A stretch of DNA of 64,000 bases, taken from the NCBI GenBank assembly GCA_016702645.1, contig JADJDP010000050.1, positions 186,001-250,000 on the forward strand. Reading direction: 5' to 3'. Below, in pieces: positions 26,546 through 36,460 of the stretch. This DNA is from Flavobacteriales bacterium (GTDB taxonomy: Bacteria; Bacteroidota; Bacteroidia; Flavobacteriales_F; PHOS-HE28). The notes below the pieces were generated by a model. It searched no databases and was not told the DNA's origin. It saw only the letters and a program-made list of their open reading frames with translations. A program made the position numbers and the translations under genes. Position 1 is the first letter of the stretch, and the number at the start of each line of letters is the position of its first letter.

Positions 26546-27884
26546 ATGACCAACCCGACCCTCCCATCGTTCAGCGCCGCGTTGCTCGTTCTGGCCCCGC
26601 TGGCCAGTTGTGGTTCATACCCTCCGGCTTCTTCCCCAACTACCCCAGCAGCGCGACTACTGGACGCAACAGCAAGACCTTGTAGCCGAGGATCGCACGT
26701 ACAGTCCCTCTATCCGTACGGTGCAACTGTTCAAGCAAGGTTTCGAACTGGCACCGCCCGTGATCGAACTCGGCGGCATGGAAACGCTCGTATTGCGCTT
26801 CGATGACCTGCAACCCACTGTGGAGAACCTGTCCTATACGTTGGTACACTGCACCGCCGACTGGAAGGTGAGCGATATGCTGCCAGGCCAGTACCTCGAA
26901 GGTGCTTACAACGACTACTTGCAGGCAGGCCGTACGAGCTACAACACGCTACAACCCTTCATCCACTACGAACTGGTGGTTCCGAACAGTACGATGCGAC
27001 CCACGCGTTCAGGCAACTACCTCTTGAAGGTGTACCGTGGAAGTGACGAAGAGGACCTTGTGCTCACGAGGCGGCTCTTGGTCTACGAGCAGCGCGCACG
27101 GATCGACGCCAGCGTGCAAGCCAGTCGCCAGGTGGACATGCGCGATGTGGCACAGCAGGTGGACCTGCTCATTGCCACCAACAACCTGCCTGTTCAGGAT
27201 CCCTTCGGCGATATCCACGTGGCCATTCTCCAGAACTTCCGGTGGGACGATGTGCGCACCGGGATCAAACCACGGTTCGTTCGCGGAACGGATCTGGTGT
27301 ACGATTTCCCGGAGCAGGGGCTCTTCCAAGGCGGCAACGAGTACCGCAATTTCGACCTGAAGAACCTGCGGTATGCCACACAACGCATCGCGCGTATCGA
27401 GCCCGGTGTTGGCGAACGTGTGTATGATGCATGGCTGATCCGGAGGAGCGTCGCACCCATCCGCCGGTACAACAACCAACAAGACCTCAACGGCCGCTAC
27501 ATCGTGCGCAACGACCAGGTGGACGGTGACCCCCTCGGTGCCGATTACGTGAACGTCCACTTCAGCGTGCCCATGCCGGAGAAGTTGCTGGAGGACGTGT
27601 ACCTCTACGGCCTGCTCAGCGATTTCCAATGCCGCCCCGAATACCGATTGACGTGGATGCCGGAGGAGCATGCATACACCACCACCCTATTGCTCAAGCA
27701 GGGCTTCTATGATTTCAGCTTCGTAACACTGTCGAAAGGTGCTTCCGCTCCGGACATCAGCGCCATCGAAGGTTCGCACTACCAAACCGAGAACGAATAC
27801 CTCGTGCTCGTGTACTTCAGCGATCGGCAGCTGCGCTGCGACCGACTGGTGGGGATGCGCTTCGTGAACAGCGTACGTGGCTAG
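26546..27884 (+). CDS. DUF5103 type IX secretion plug-family protein (one frameshift)
   Basis: About 445 residues. The N terminus MTNPTLPSFSAALLVLAPLA ends in a lipobox-like SCG. The main body contains LRFDDLQPTVENLSYTLVHC, DWKVSDMLPGQYLEGAYNDY, FIHYELVVPN, GNYLLKVYRGSDEEDLVLTR and FDLKNLRYATQRI, the DUF5103 family. Plug proteins close the SprA translocon during T9SS export, but whether this member is the plug itself or a relative is not resolved. The frame changes near 26640. It is divergent from bshA and fits the many sorting-domain proteins in the window. Confidence 0.86.
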
Positions 27885-27887
27885 CGT

Positions 27888-28427
27888 TCAGTCACCCTTC
27901 TGACCAACGAACTGGTCCTCCTTGTCCTCGAAAAGGATGTTGAAGGTGGTGAGGCTGCCGTAGCAGCGGGTGATGTACTGTTGCAGTTCCACTTTATCGG
28001 CTTCACTGAGGGCCGGATGCGCGTTGATCTTCTGCTCCAGCACCCGGAAGCGGTCACGGATCATGACGATCTTATGGAAGAAATCCTCGATGGGCACCTC
28101 CTTGCTCTTCAGTGATGCATCCTTCGGCTTGATCTCGAACATCCCGCCTTCGTAGCGACGGGCCATTTCCACAGGCCGTTGCGGTGTCTGGAACTCTTCA
28201 AGCAGTTCCCGCAACGCGTCCTTCACATGATCCATGTCCAGCGGCTCCTGCCCGATCTCCACACCGGGAGCGATGGTGACCAATCCCTCGAAGCTGCGAC
28301 TGATGGGCTGCTCACCATGTTCCTTGAAGAACACGTGCACCGTACGCGGATCCATTTCATACACTACCCCCACTCCCATGGTCGGGTGTTTCACGCGTGC
28401 ACCGATACTGATGTCGTAGAGTTCCAT
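27888..28427 (-). CDS. Conserved protein with CarD/Tudor-like N terminus
   Basis: A 179-residue intact protein. The N terminus MELYDISIGARVKHPTMGVG, then VVYEMDPRTVHVFFKEHG, resembles the small beta-barrel of CarD/Tudor-like domains that bind RNA polymerase. The rest is helical: DMDHVKDALRELLEEF, FFHKIVMIRDRFRVLEQKI. The relation to CarD is a fold-level guess from the GARVKHPTMGVGVV strand-turn; the protein is seen in Bacteroidota without a known role. It is convergent with the DUF5103 gene and only 46 nt downstream of the Kir channel gene, perhaps in the same transcript. Confidence 0.75.
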   Translation of the reverse strand: MELYDISIGARVKHPTMGVGVVYEMDPRTVHVFFKEHGEQPISRSFEGLVTIAPGVEIGQEPLDMDHVKDALRELLEEFQTPQRPVEMARRYEGGMFEIKPKDASLKSKEVPIEDFFHKIVMIRDRFRVLEQKINAHPALSEADKVELQQYITRCYGSLTTFNILFEDKEDQFVGQKGD

Positions 28428-28473
28428 TAGGATCTGTTTTCGGTTGTTCGTCTTTGGTGTACCGTTCGGTCGA

Positions 28474-29415
28474 TCATGCAGGCAATCTCACCGGCGCTTC
28501 CACGGGCATGTGCTCACTGAGCTTGTTGAGATCCAATCGCGTGGCACCTTCCTTCACGCTGAACGCCCGCACGTAGCGCGCTCCCCATACCACTTCGTCG
28601 TAGCGGACGGAACGACGGGTGAACACCGATCCCATGTAGCCCTCGTCCATGCCTTTGATGATCACCAGGAATTCCGCGCGGCGCGCTTTGAGATCATCGG
28701 CCGTGAGCCCTGCCAGCGGACTGTCGGGGTTGATGGGATGCACGAGCGTCCAACTGAGCGGCATGAAGGTGACGCGGTCCAATTGGAGCGGCAGGTTGTA
28801 GTAGTTGAGCCGCTCGCCTTGATCATCCACATCGGCCATCACAAGGAGGATACGGGCTTCGACTTCCACCAGGAGCGTACTGCGGCGGTTGGCCAGCCGG
28901 ATCTGGAAACTCCAACCGTCCTTGTAGGGTGCTATGAGCGCGTTCTCACTGTACACCAGGTTCGCCTTCGGCCTGGCGAAGCGAGCGTCGAGCACGGCAC
29001 TGATCAACGAGAAGCCAAGGATCCCGAAAACGCCCTCCACCGCTGCCACGAACCAAGCGGATCCGCTGTTCGGAAAGAGCGAACCGTAGCCCACGGTGGT
29101 CAGTGTCTGCACGCTCATACCGATGGCGCTCATCCATCGACCGGCAAGCGTGTCCATGTCGGCGTTGCCGATGTTCTCGACACCGATGAGCATGTAAAGC
29201 GAACCGAACAACAGGTTCATGGTGAGGTAGCCCAGGACGAACGTGAGCATCAGGCGACCCACGCTCATGGTCACCAGCGCTACGAAGCCTTCACGCAGGC
29301 CGGTGCTCTCACCGATGCGGTCCACGCGGAAAGAACCGTCGCGCGCCATCAAACGCTCCACCGGTTTTTCGAAACTGGTGCCTATACCAGGATCCTCCGT
29401 GCGTTGTACTTTCAT
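28474..29415 (-). CDS. Inward-rectifier potassium channel (KirBac type)
   Basis: A 313-residue protein with two transmembrane helices (about 53-78 and 118-140 region) around a pore loop whose selectivity filter is TVGYG at residues 107-111, in SVQTLTTVGYGSLFP. The cytoplasmic C-terminal half is the immunoglobulin-like Kir domain: RPKANLVYSENALIAPYKDG, FQIRLANRRSTLLVEVEARI and RAEFLVIIKGMDEGYMGSVF. It conducts K+ across the inner membrane. ATG 29415 was chosen over an upstream in-frame codon because the slide-helix region begins soon after. Intact. Confidence 0.93.
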   Translation of the reverse strand: MKVQRTEDPGIGTSFEKPVERLMARDGSFRVDRIGESTGLREGFVALVTMSVGRLMLTFVLGYLTMNLLFGSLYMLIGVENIGNADMDTLAGRWMSAIGMSVQTLTTVGYGSLFPNSGSAWFVAAVEGVFGILGFSLISAVLDARFARPKANLVYSENALIAPYKDGWSFQIRLANRRSTLLVEVEARILLVMADVDDQGERLNYYNLPLQLDRVTFMPLSWTLVHPINPDSPLAGLTADDLKARRAEFLVIIKGMDEGYMGSVFTRRSVRYDEVVWGARYVRAFSVKEGATRLDLNKLSEHMPVEAPVRLPA

Positions 29416-29441
29416 CGGGTGCGAAGATCGGCGTGCAGGGG

Positions 29442-31160
29442 TTAACTCCGGATCACGCGCAGGATCGGATACTTGCGATAGCTCTTCTCGAAGTAGGGCG
29501 ACCGCTGGTACACGAAGTAAAGTTGCGCCCATGCATCTTCTGCGAACGCCGGGTCGCTTGCTCGCCTCGCCTCAAGCGCCGCCTTCAACGCTGGGTCCTT
29601 CTTCAACAGTTCAGCAGCGAGGTCCTCAAAAACATAATCACTGAACCATTCCTTCTGCTGAAGCACACTATCGAAGAAGCCCCACGCGAAGAAGCTGTCC
29701 TCCCCTTCCGGCTCCAAGGTTTCCATAATGTAGCGGTCCGTTGCCTGGCCGGTGCGTACATAGTAGTCTCCGGGTTGGGCAACATACACCGTGCTCGAGG
29801 TCGTGCAACGGATGTCCCTGTGGAGGTAGTGACCCTCGTAAGGTTGTTGCACGGTCTTGAATTCAGCGATGCTGTCCACTTCCACACTATACGCGGTGGC
29901 GGTTGGGACCTCTGTCACCTCCACCCCCTCCGCCTTCAAGCGCATCGCGATGTTCGACCAGGCGCGCGGGATCAGGTATCCGTTCGGTTTCTGTCGGATG
30001 ATGGAGGGCCGGTAGGTATCCTTCCAAGGCACCTTGGTGTTCGTGGGCTTGCTGCGATCATAGCGCAACCGTGGCCGCCCGCTCACCGCGCTTGGTTCGT
30101 ATCTGGTTTCGTAGCCTTCCCAAGGGATCCGCTCCACCACGGTCGTATCGAGCCGCCAGTTCAAGCCTATCTCATTCATCGAAGCCGTGTTCCTCTTGGC
30201 ATTCGCACGAACACGTGTCAGTTCCTCACCGTGCCGGTCCATTACGGCCAGCGTCGCGAGCAATAGTTGGAACGTCGCGTTCACACGATCGGCGAAGGGC
30301 TTCAGCATATGGCTTTCCGCGAGGATCCCGATACGATCGAACAAGGCGTTGTATCCAGTGCTGTAACGTGGGCTGTCGTGGAAACCAAAAAGGCCTTCCT
30401 CCGGTGTTTCCCCTTCCGTTTCGAAATACGGACACATCAGCATCTCCTTGCGCTCCATCCATTCGTACAGTTCCGGGATCATGGTTCGCGTCATGAACTG
30501 GCTGAGGCCTCCATTCAACTTGTCCTTCTGGGTGGTGAGCAGTTCCATCACGTACTGGTGATCGGCGCCATCGCTCACGTGCGTCTCGAAGTAGACATCT
30601 GGATCCCAACGCACCAACGCAGCCTCCAATGCTCGGGTGTTCGATGCATCGGCCTTGATGAAGTCGCGGTTCAGGTCCAGGTTCCGTGCATTACCACGGA
30701 AGCCGTATTCCACGGGTCCGGTCTGGTTGGCGCGGCTGAACGACCCGCGCCGCTTCGCCCCGCTCACGTTGTACACAGGAACGATGCATAGCGCAGCATG
30801 CACAGTGAGCCCCATCAGCTGATCGCTCTCCAGCAGCGCTTGGGCTAGCAGCAAACTCGCGTCGATCCCATCCGGCTCCCCAGGATGGATGCCGTTGGTG
30901 ATCCATAGGATGTTCTTTCCTGCGTTACGGATGCTATCCGGCGTGAAGCCGCTGCCATCACTGATCACGAAAAGATGGATCGGTGAGCCATCATCATCCT
31001 TTCCGATCTCGAACAACTGGGCACCCGCGTGCATACGATCGAATTCCTGGTATCGGGCTATGGCCTGTTCCCACGTCACGGTGGTATCTCCAGTGAAGTG
31101 CCACTGTGCAGCAACCGGAAGCCGCGCAGCAAGAAGTGCAAGAATGATCAAGGTTCGCAT
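29442..31160 (-). CDS. Secreted M14-family zinc carboxypeptidase
   Basis: A 572-residue protein with a signal peptide MRTLIILALLAARLPVAAQ. The M14 metal-binding HxxE is visible in ITNGIHPGEPDGIDA, and a distal metal His in YFETHVSDGADHQYVM. Between them lies RGNARNLDLNRDFIK, which supplies substrate-binding Arg/Asn residues. The enzyme cleaves amino acids from protein or peptidoglycan-peptide C termini in the periplasm or outside. The C-terminal half is a beta-rich domain without a T9SS sorting tail. It is transcribed toward the Kir gene with a 26-nt gap. Intact. Confidence 0.9.
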   Translation of the reverse strand: MRTLIILALLAARLPVAAQWHFTGDTTVTWEQAIARYQEFDRMHAGAQLFEIGKDDDGSPIHLFVISDGSGFTPDSIRNAGKNILWITNGIHPGEPDGIDASLLLAQALLESDQLMGLTVHAALCIVPVYNVSGAKRRGSFSRANQTGPVEYGFRGNARNLDLNRDFIKADASNTRALEAALVRWDPDVYFETHVSDGADHQYVMELLTTQKDKLNGGLSQFMTRTMIPELYEWMERKEMLMCPYFETEGETPEEGLFGFHDSPRYSTGYNALFDRIGILAESHMLKPFADRVNATFQLLLATLAVMDRHGEELTRVRANAKRNTASMNEIGLNWRLDTTVVERIPWEGYETRYEPSAVSGRPRLRYDRSKPTNTKVPWKDTYRPSIIRQKPNGYLIPRAWSNIAMRLKAEGVEVTEVPTATAYSVEVDSIAEFKTVQQPYEGHYLHRDIRCTTSSTVYVAQPGDYYVRTGQATDRYIMETLEPEGEDSFFAWGFFDSVLQQKEWFSDYVFEDLAAELLKKDPALKAALEARRASDPAFAEDAWAQLYFVYQRSPYFEKSYRKYPILRVIRS

Positions 31161-31201
31161 AAGTCTGATCCTGGTTGCGGGTGGCCGAAGATGCAAAGAG
31201 A

Positions 31202-31228
31202 AACCCCGTCCGGATGCCGAACGGGGTT
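31202..31228 (-). terminator. Terminator for the T9SS triple-repeat gene
   Basis: An 8-bp stem AACCCCGT (31202-31209) with ACGGGGTT (31221-31228). On the minus strand it is followed by a T-rich tail (TTTCTCTTT), about 20 nt after the stop at 31249. Confidence 0.7.
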
Positions 31229-31248
31229 CCCCAAGCAGGTTGTGATGA

Positions 31249-32318
31249 TCAGTGGACGACGAGCCGTTCCCAGCGCGAAACACCGTCCATGTAGATGCCG
31301 ACCTGATAAACACCAGCAGCGGCGTCGCGCAGGGGGATATCTACGCGGCTTGTTGCCGTAGAGGATCGATCCGACACGATACGACCGGCAGCATCGAGCA
31401 CTTGCACTCGCAGGTTCTCCACAGGTGTATCCAGCAGTATGGAGAAGCCGACTCCAGCGTTGGCCGGGTTCGGGGCGAGGCGCACCTCATTGTGGAAGAC
31501 CAGTTCCTCCACTCCCACCGTTCCGGTGATGGTGGTGTCGATGTTAACGACCACACCAAAACTCGGCCCCATTCATTGTGTGTATCGCGAGCGCGCAGCC
31601 AGAGGACGTTTACTCCTGATAGGACCGGCGCCGGGATCCCGCCGCCCTTGATCGCTTCCAGCGCAGCGCTGAAGTTGCCATCCACGGCCAGCATCGGTGT
31701 TCCGTTGCCAGCACCGGGATCCGTGTTCACGTAGTACTCAGCAGCCGTCACGCTGATGTCGGGGAATGTGACGCTCCCGCCCAAGACCTCAACCACCAAC
31801 TGGAACGGAGTGCTCCATACGGAATTGACATCCTGCGAGCGCACGTTCAGCACATGCACACCATCAGCGGGCAGCGCTGAAGTCTCCAAGCTGATCGCTT
31901 CCAGCGCCTCATTGAAGTTCCCGTCGAAAGCGAGCATCGGCGTGCCATTGCCTTCGCCGGGATCGCTATCCCAGAAGAACTCAGCTTCGGTCACGGTGAT
32001 CTCCGGGGCGGAGACCACCGATGGCTCAATGACGATAGCGACGCGGAAGACCGGTCCCCAGTTGTTGTTCTGGTCCTTCACCCGGATACCCAGCGTGTGT
32101 GTGCCCAAGCCCGGCAGCGCGGTCGTGTTGAGGAAAATGCCTTCAACGGCTTCATCGAATGCGCCGTCCTCAGCTGACATCGCTGTGGCATTGCCTGCAC
32201 CGGGATCGGTGTCCCAGAAGTACTCCGCGTTGTCGACCCGCTGCGCGGATGCATGGTTCCCAAATGCGAGCGCGAGCACGCACGGGAGGATCGCTTTGGC
32301 GAACATGATCGATCTCAT
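31249..32318 (-). CDS. T9SS-sorted protein with three internal repeats (one frameshift)
   Basis: About 356 residues. A signal peptide (MRSIMFAKAILPCVLALAFG, then HASAQ) is followed by three tandem units of about 80 residues, each opening AEYFWDTDPGAGN, AEFFWDSDPGEGN or AEYYVNTDPGAGN, then an AxDGxFxEALEAI element and a strand pair (TLGIRVKDQNNNWGPVF). The C terminus VRLAPNPANAGVGFSILLDT...VQVLDAAGRIV is a T9SS type A sorting domain. The frame changes near 31560. The AEYFWDTDPGxGN repeat occurs in other Bacteroidota exported proteins, but its function is unknown to me. A terminator follows. Confidence 0.83.
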
Positions 32319-32327
32319 GGCCGTGGA

Positions 32328-33563
32328 TCAGCGATCGAAGGAAACAGCCTTCACACGCAGGGTGCTGCCTTGGCGCACGTTGAACGGATGCCCGGTCATG
32401 TAAACGCGAGCTGCGCCCGTGTGCAGCGGATGGAAATTGGGAAGCGCGTACGATCCGCCGTAGGCACCAGCATCACCAGCGCTCAAGTCCAGGTCATAGA
32501 ACGGCGCAGCAGGATTCCCGCCATCGATGGCCGCGCCGTCGGCGAGGAAGGTGCCATCGGCGTTGAGGGTAATGGCCTGATCAATGGTATTGCTCCCCGC
32601 AAAGGTGAAGCCTGCGCTCACCGGGGTGGATATGCCGGTGGAAATATGGTTGAAGTACACGTTGATCTGGCCCTGGTTGCCGCTGTCCTTGTTGATGCCG
32701 CGGCACTCACCGGACCATGTGCGCGTTACCGCATTGTTCATGATCTCCCAGATCGAATTCGGATTGGTGTTGGCCAGATTGATGCCGTAGGTGGTGAAGT
32801 TGCCGTTGTAGGCCGTCACGGTGTTGTTCCAGATCAAGTTGGCTACGTTGTTCTCCGGGCCTTCGTACACCTCGATGCCCATCCATCCATGCTGCACGTA
32901 GTTGTTGCGGATGTGCAGGACCTGGCCGATGGTGCTACCGAAGATGCCATCGTAGCCCACGCGGCCCTTCACCTTGTTGCCGACGATCGCGCAGGTGTCC
33001 ACGCTAGCGCCAGAGGTCGTGGAGTTCACGCTGATGCCCTCGTCGTTCACCTGGCTGCAATCGATATCGTTGCCCACGACATTGCCGAAAAAGAGGCTCA
33101 CCGATCCGTTCACCAAGGTGCAGCCCACGATATCGGCGTCGAAGAAGTTGCTCGCCAGGTTTATCGTACCATTCACCAAGTAGCTATCGACCACACGCAC
33201 ACGTGTGCCCCGCACGCTGGAAGACCCCGCAAGCGCTCCGATGCTGCCTGCCGTGTTGCGCATGCCGTTGATCAGCACAACGCGTCCATTCGCCGGGGCG
33301 ATGTTGTAAGTGCCCTGCACCACGAAGTAGCCGTCATTGGTATAGCTCAGGAACTCCAGGCTCTTATCGATGCCGATGTTCTCGATCCACGGGATCTCGC
33401 CCGCCCGGTTCTTGATGATGATGCGATCACCATCGACCGCGGCCGTCACCGCAGCATTGATGTTCGGATAGGTGGGCGATACACCGAACTCCTCGACGAT
33501 GCGGTCGGTGGCCAGCACGGGCATGGCCAAGAGCGCTGCAGCAAAAAGAGAGATCTGTTTCAT
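32328..33563 (-). CDS. Secreted right-handed beta-helix protein
   Basis: A 411-residue intact protein with signal peptide MKQISLFAAALLAMPVLA. The body has PbH1-like coils with regular Asn and hydrophobic stacking: NIGIDKSLEFLSYTNDGYFV, NFFDADIVGCTLVNGSVSLF, GNVVGNDIDCSQVNDEGISV, VLHIRNNYVQHGWMGIEVYE and IWNNTVTAYNGNFTTYGINL. Such folds occur in pectate-lyase-like enzymes and adhesins; no catalytic residues can be assigned. It ends QGSTLRVKAVSFDR with no clear sorting domain. ATG 33563 begins the signal peptide. The stop is 9 nt from the next start, so the two genes form an operon. Confidence 0.82.
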   Translation of the reverse strand: MKQISLFAAALLAMPVLATDRIVEEFGVSPTYPNINAAVTAAVDGDRIIIKNRAGEIPWIENIGIDKSLEFLSYTNDGYFVVQGTYNIAPANGRVVLINGMRNTAGSIGALAGSSSVRGTRVRVVDSYLVNGTINLASNFFDADIVGCTLVNGSVSLFFGNVVGNDIDCSQVNDEGISVNSTTSGASVDTCAIVGNKVKGRVGYDGIFGSTIGQVLHIRNNYVQHGWMGIEVYEGPENNVANLIWNNTVTAYNGNFTTYGINLANTNPNSIWEIMNNAVTRTWSGECRGINKDSGNQGQINVYFNHISTGISTPVSAGFTFAGSNTIDQAITLNADGTFLADGAAIDGGNPAAPFYDLDLSAGDAGAYGGSYALPNFHPLHTGAARVYMTGHPFNVRQGSTLRVKAVSFDR

Positions 33564-33640
33564 AGGGTCTTTTGAAAGGAGCGGCGAAGCTACTTGCCGA
33601 ACGTGACCCGAAAATGGTCCTTGCGGTTGCTCAAAAGAGC

Positions 33641-33673
33641 GACCCCGGCGCCTGGGCAGGTAGCACCGGGGTC
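33641..33673 (-). terminator. Terminator downstream of the 54-residue reading frame
   Basis: An 8-bp stem GACCCCGG (33641-33648) with CCGGGGTC (33666-33673) and a 17-nt loop. On the minus strand it is followed by GCTCTTTTG. It ends a transcript reading from the small reading frame at 33712-33876, before the beta-helix gene. Confidence 0.6.
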
Positions 33674-33711
33674 TTCGGAACATCAGGCTTACGCCTGAGC
33701 TATGCGAATGC

Positions 33712-33876
33712 TCAACAGACGAGATCCAACTCCAAGGTCGTCGCCGGCAATTCCTCCTTGGCGGGAGCCGGGGCCTCTATAGCAGGCAGTTCCTCCACGC
33801 GGTGAAGCTGCTGAGCGTAGAGTTGTTCTTCATCGGTAAGGCAGAGGAGAAGTGTGAGTGTTTGAACGGGCCACAT
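33712..33876 (-). CDS. Possible small protein of 54 residues
   Basis: On the minus strand an ATG at 33876 opens 54 codons: MWPVQTLTLLLCLTDEEQLY, then AQQLHRVEELPAIEAPAPAK and EELPATTLELDLVC before TGA. The N terminus is hydrophobic and the C terminus acidic and proline/alanine-rich, like a small exported or membrane-associated peptide. A hairpin terminator lies 40 nt downstream, supporting a separate small transcript. No homologue is recognised. Confidence 0.4.
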   Translation of the reverse strand: MWPVQTLTLLLCLTDEEQLYAQQLHRVEELPAIEAPAPAKEELPATTLELDLVC

Positions 33877-34057
33877 GCTGGTTGAAAGGGTTGTTGTGGG
33901 TGCCGTCAGTTCCTAAGAGTGGCGCAAGGTTTCAGGTGAAGGCCTCGAATGTCAAGACGAATAGTGGAATTTTCCCGATGAAAGTGCTTGACATGACGAC
34001 CGCTGTGTTGAAGAGCCTAAGCCGCAACTTCGCCCTTCCACCATCTTGGACGCCCCG

Positions 34058-35957
34058 ATGACCACACCCTTCCGCATAACCAACTGGGATGAGCTTGCTG
34101 CCGCGCAGGATCGGAGCAAGAAGGACCCCGAAGGCTTTTGGGCCGATATGGCCACCGCCTATTCCTGGCGGAAGCCTTGGACGAGCGTGCTCGAATGGGA
34201 CTTCATCAAGCCGAACGTGCAGTGGTTCATCGGCGGTCAACTGAACATCACGGAGAATTGCCTGGACCGTCATCTCGCGACGCGTGGGGAAAAGACCGCA
34301 TTGATCTGGGAAGCGAACGATCCGCAGGAAGCGAGCCAACACATCAGCTACCGTGAATTGCACGAACGCGTCTGCCGTATGGCGAACGTGTTGAAGAAGC
34401 GTGGCGTGCGGAAGGGTGATCGTGTGTGCCTGTACATGCCCATGATCCCGGAACTGGCGATCAGCGTACTGGCGTGCGCGCGCATCGGTGCCATCCATTC
34501 GGTGGTCTTCGGCGGATTCAGCGCCAACTCGCTCGTGGACCGTATCAACGACTCACAATGTTCCGTCGTGATCACCAGTGATGGCATCCGGCGCGGCGCG
34601 AAGAACATCCCGGCCAAGTCCGTGGTGGACGAAGCGCTCTCCTCCTGCCCCAGCGTGCACAGCGTCCTCGTAGCGAAGTGTACCGGCGACGCAGTGCACA
34701 TGGCATTAGGTCGTGATCACTGGATCGAAGAAGATCTGCTCCATGCGGATGCCGATTGTCCGGCAGAGCCGATGGAAAGCGAGGATCCGCTCTTCATCCT
34801 CTATACCAGTGGAAGCACCGGCAAGCCGAAAGGCGTAGTGCATACCTGTGGCGGCTACATGGTCTACGCAGGCTACTCGTTCGCGAACGTCTTCCAATGC
34901 GAGGAGAACAATGTGTTCTGGTGTACGGCCGACATTGGCTGGATCACCGGCCATAGCTACATCGTGTACGGTCCATTGCTGAACGGGACCACCTCGCTGA
35001 TGTTCGAAGGCATTCCCTCCTGGCCGGACCCCACGCGCTTCTGGCAGGTGATCGAGAAGCACAAGGTGAACCAGTTCTATACCGCACCAACTGCGATCCG
35101 TTCGCTCATGGCTGCCGGTCACGATCTCCCGTCACGCTTCGCGATGCCATCGCTCAAATTGCTCGGCTCCGTTGGTGAACCTATCAACGAAGAGGCCTGG
35201 CATTGGTACCACGAGCAAGTGGGCAAGAAGCGTTGCGCAGTGGTGGACACTTGGTGGCAGACGGAGACCGGTGGCATCATGCTCAGCGGCCTGGGCGACA
35301 TCACGCCAATGAAGCCCGCGCACGCTGGTTTGCCGCTTCCCGGCATCCGCACGATCCTTGTGGACCAACAAGGCAACGAGTTGCACGGCGAGGCCGAAGG
35401 CTACCTGTGCATCGACTTCCCATGGCCGAGCGTGATCCGTACAACATGGGGAGATCACGAACGCTGTCGCCTGAACTACTTCGCGCAATACCCCGGCCGC
35501 TACTTCACCGGCGATGGCGCCAAGCGCGATGCCGACGGCTTCTTCCGCATCATCGGGCGGGTGGACGATGTGATCAACGTGAGCGGCCACCGCATCGGTA
35601 CTGCCGAAGTGGAGAACGCCATCGACGAACACCCGGACATCGTGGAAAGCGCCGTGGTGGGCTACCCGCACGACATCAAGGGACAGGGCATCTACGCCTT
35701 CGTGATCTGCGACCACGTACGCAACGACAAGGACGCGCTTGCGCGATGAGGTCATCGCCACCGTTGAGCGCATCATCGGGAAGATCGCCCGGCCGGACAA
35801 GATCCAATTCGTCAGCGGCCTTCCCAAAACGCGCAGCGGCAAGATCATGCGCCGCATCCTGCGGAAGGTCGCCGAGGGCGAGATGAACAATTTGGGCGAT
35901 ACGAGCACACTGTTGGACCCAGGCGTCGTTGAGGAGATCAAAGCAGGCAAACTCTGA
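34058..35957 (+). CDS. acs: Acetyl-CoA synthetase (one frameshift)
   Basis: About 633 residues. It starts MTTPFRITNWDELAAAQDRS and has the AMP-forming signature LYTSGSTGKPKGVVHT, DIGWITGHSYIVYGPL, VDTWWQTETGGIM, the hinge region GRVDDVINVSGHRIGTAEVE and the C-terminal PKTRSGKIMRR, whose Lys is the catalytic, acetylation-regulated residue. It makes acetyl-CoA from acetate, ATP and CoA. The frame changes near 35743, at GACGCGCTTGCGCGATGAG, where two bases appear to be missing before LRDEVIATVERIIG; otherwise the C-terminal domain would be lost. ATG 34058 is preferred to an upstream TTG. Confidence 0.93.
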
Positions 35958-35970
35958 CCATCTTTACTCC

Positions 35971-36387
35971 ATGGCACAACTGCGCGACGCCTACGAGAAC
36001 GGCAAGAAGATCAGCCCCAAGCTGCCCGAAGGGAAGAAGAACTTCCTCATCGACATCGACGGTACGATCTGCGAGGACATCCCCAACGAGGAGCCCGAGC
36101 GTATGATGGGTGCTGCGATCTATGACGGTGCTTTGGAGATCTGCAACGGCTGGTTCGAGGAAGGCCACATCATCACGTTTTTCACCAGCCGCACGGAGGA
36201 ACACCGCGCGGTGACCACGAAGTGGTTGGATGACCACGGCTTCAAGTACCATGCGATCCTATTCGGCAAGCCGCGCGGCGGGAACTACCACTGGATCGAC
36301 AATCACATTGTTCGCGCCACGCGGTACGATGGCAAGTTCACGAAGCTGGTGGAGCGGCAGGCGACGATCGAGACGTTCGAGGAGTGA
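35971..36387 (+). CDS. HAD-like phosphatase family protein
   Basis: A 138-residue protein with an N-terminal HAD motif I, NFLIDIDGTICEDIPNEEPE, then ITFFTSRTEEHRAVTTKW (motif II with the Thr-Ser pair) and GKPRGGNYHWIDNHIVRATR. Bacteroidota homologues are often labelled phosphoheptose-related, but the motifs are those of a small HAD hydrolase without a cap; the substrate is unknown. It begins 13 nt after acs and may be cotranscribed with it. Confidence 0.8.
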   Translation: MAQLRDAYENGKKISPKLPEGKKNFLIDIDGTICEDIPNEEPERMMGAAIYDGALEICNGWFEEGHIITFFTSRTEEHRAVTTKWLDDHGFKYHAILFGKPRGGNYHWIDNHIVRATRYDGKFTKLVERQATIETFEE

Positions 36388-36460
36388 GGCGGCAACGGCT
36401 CCCTGAGCACGGCGGCAACCGCGCCGAGTTGGTACGTCATTCAAGCACATCCTTACCCGC

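Noticed and set aside
28444..29445. A plus-strand frame opposite the Kir channel
   Set aside because: The channel frame has the TVGYG filter and two helices; the opposite frame is His/Arg-rich shadow.
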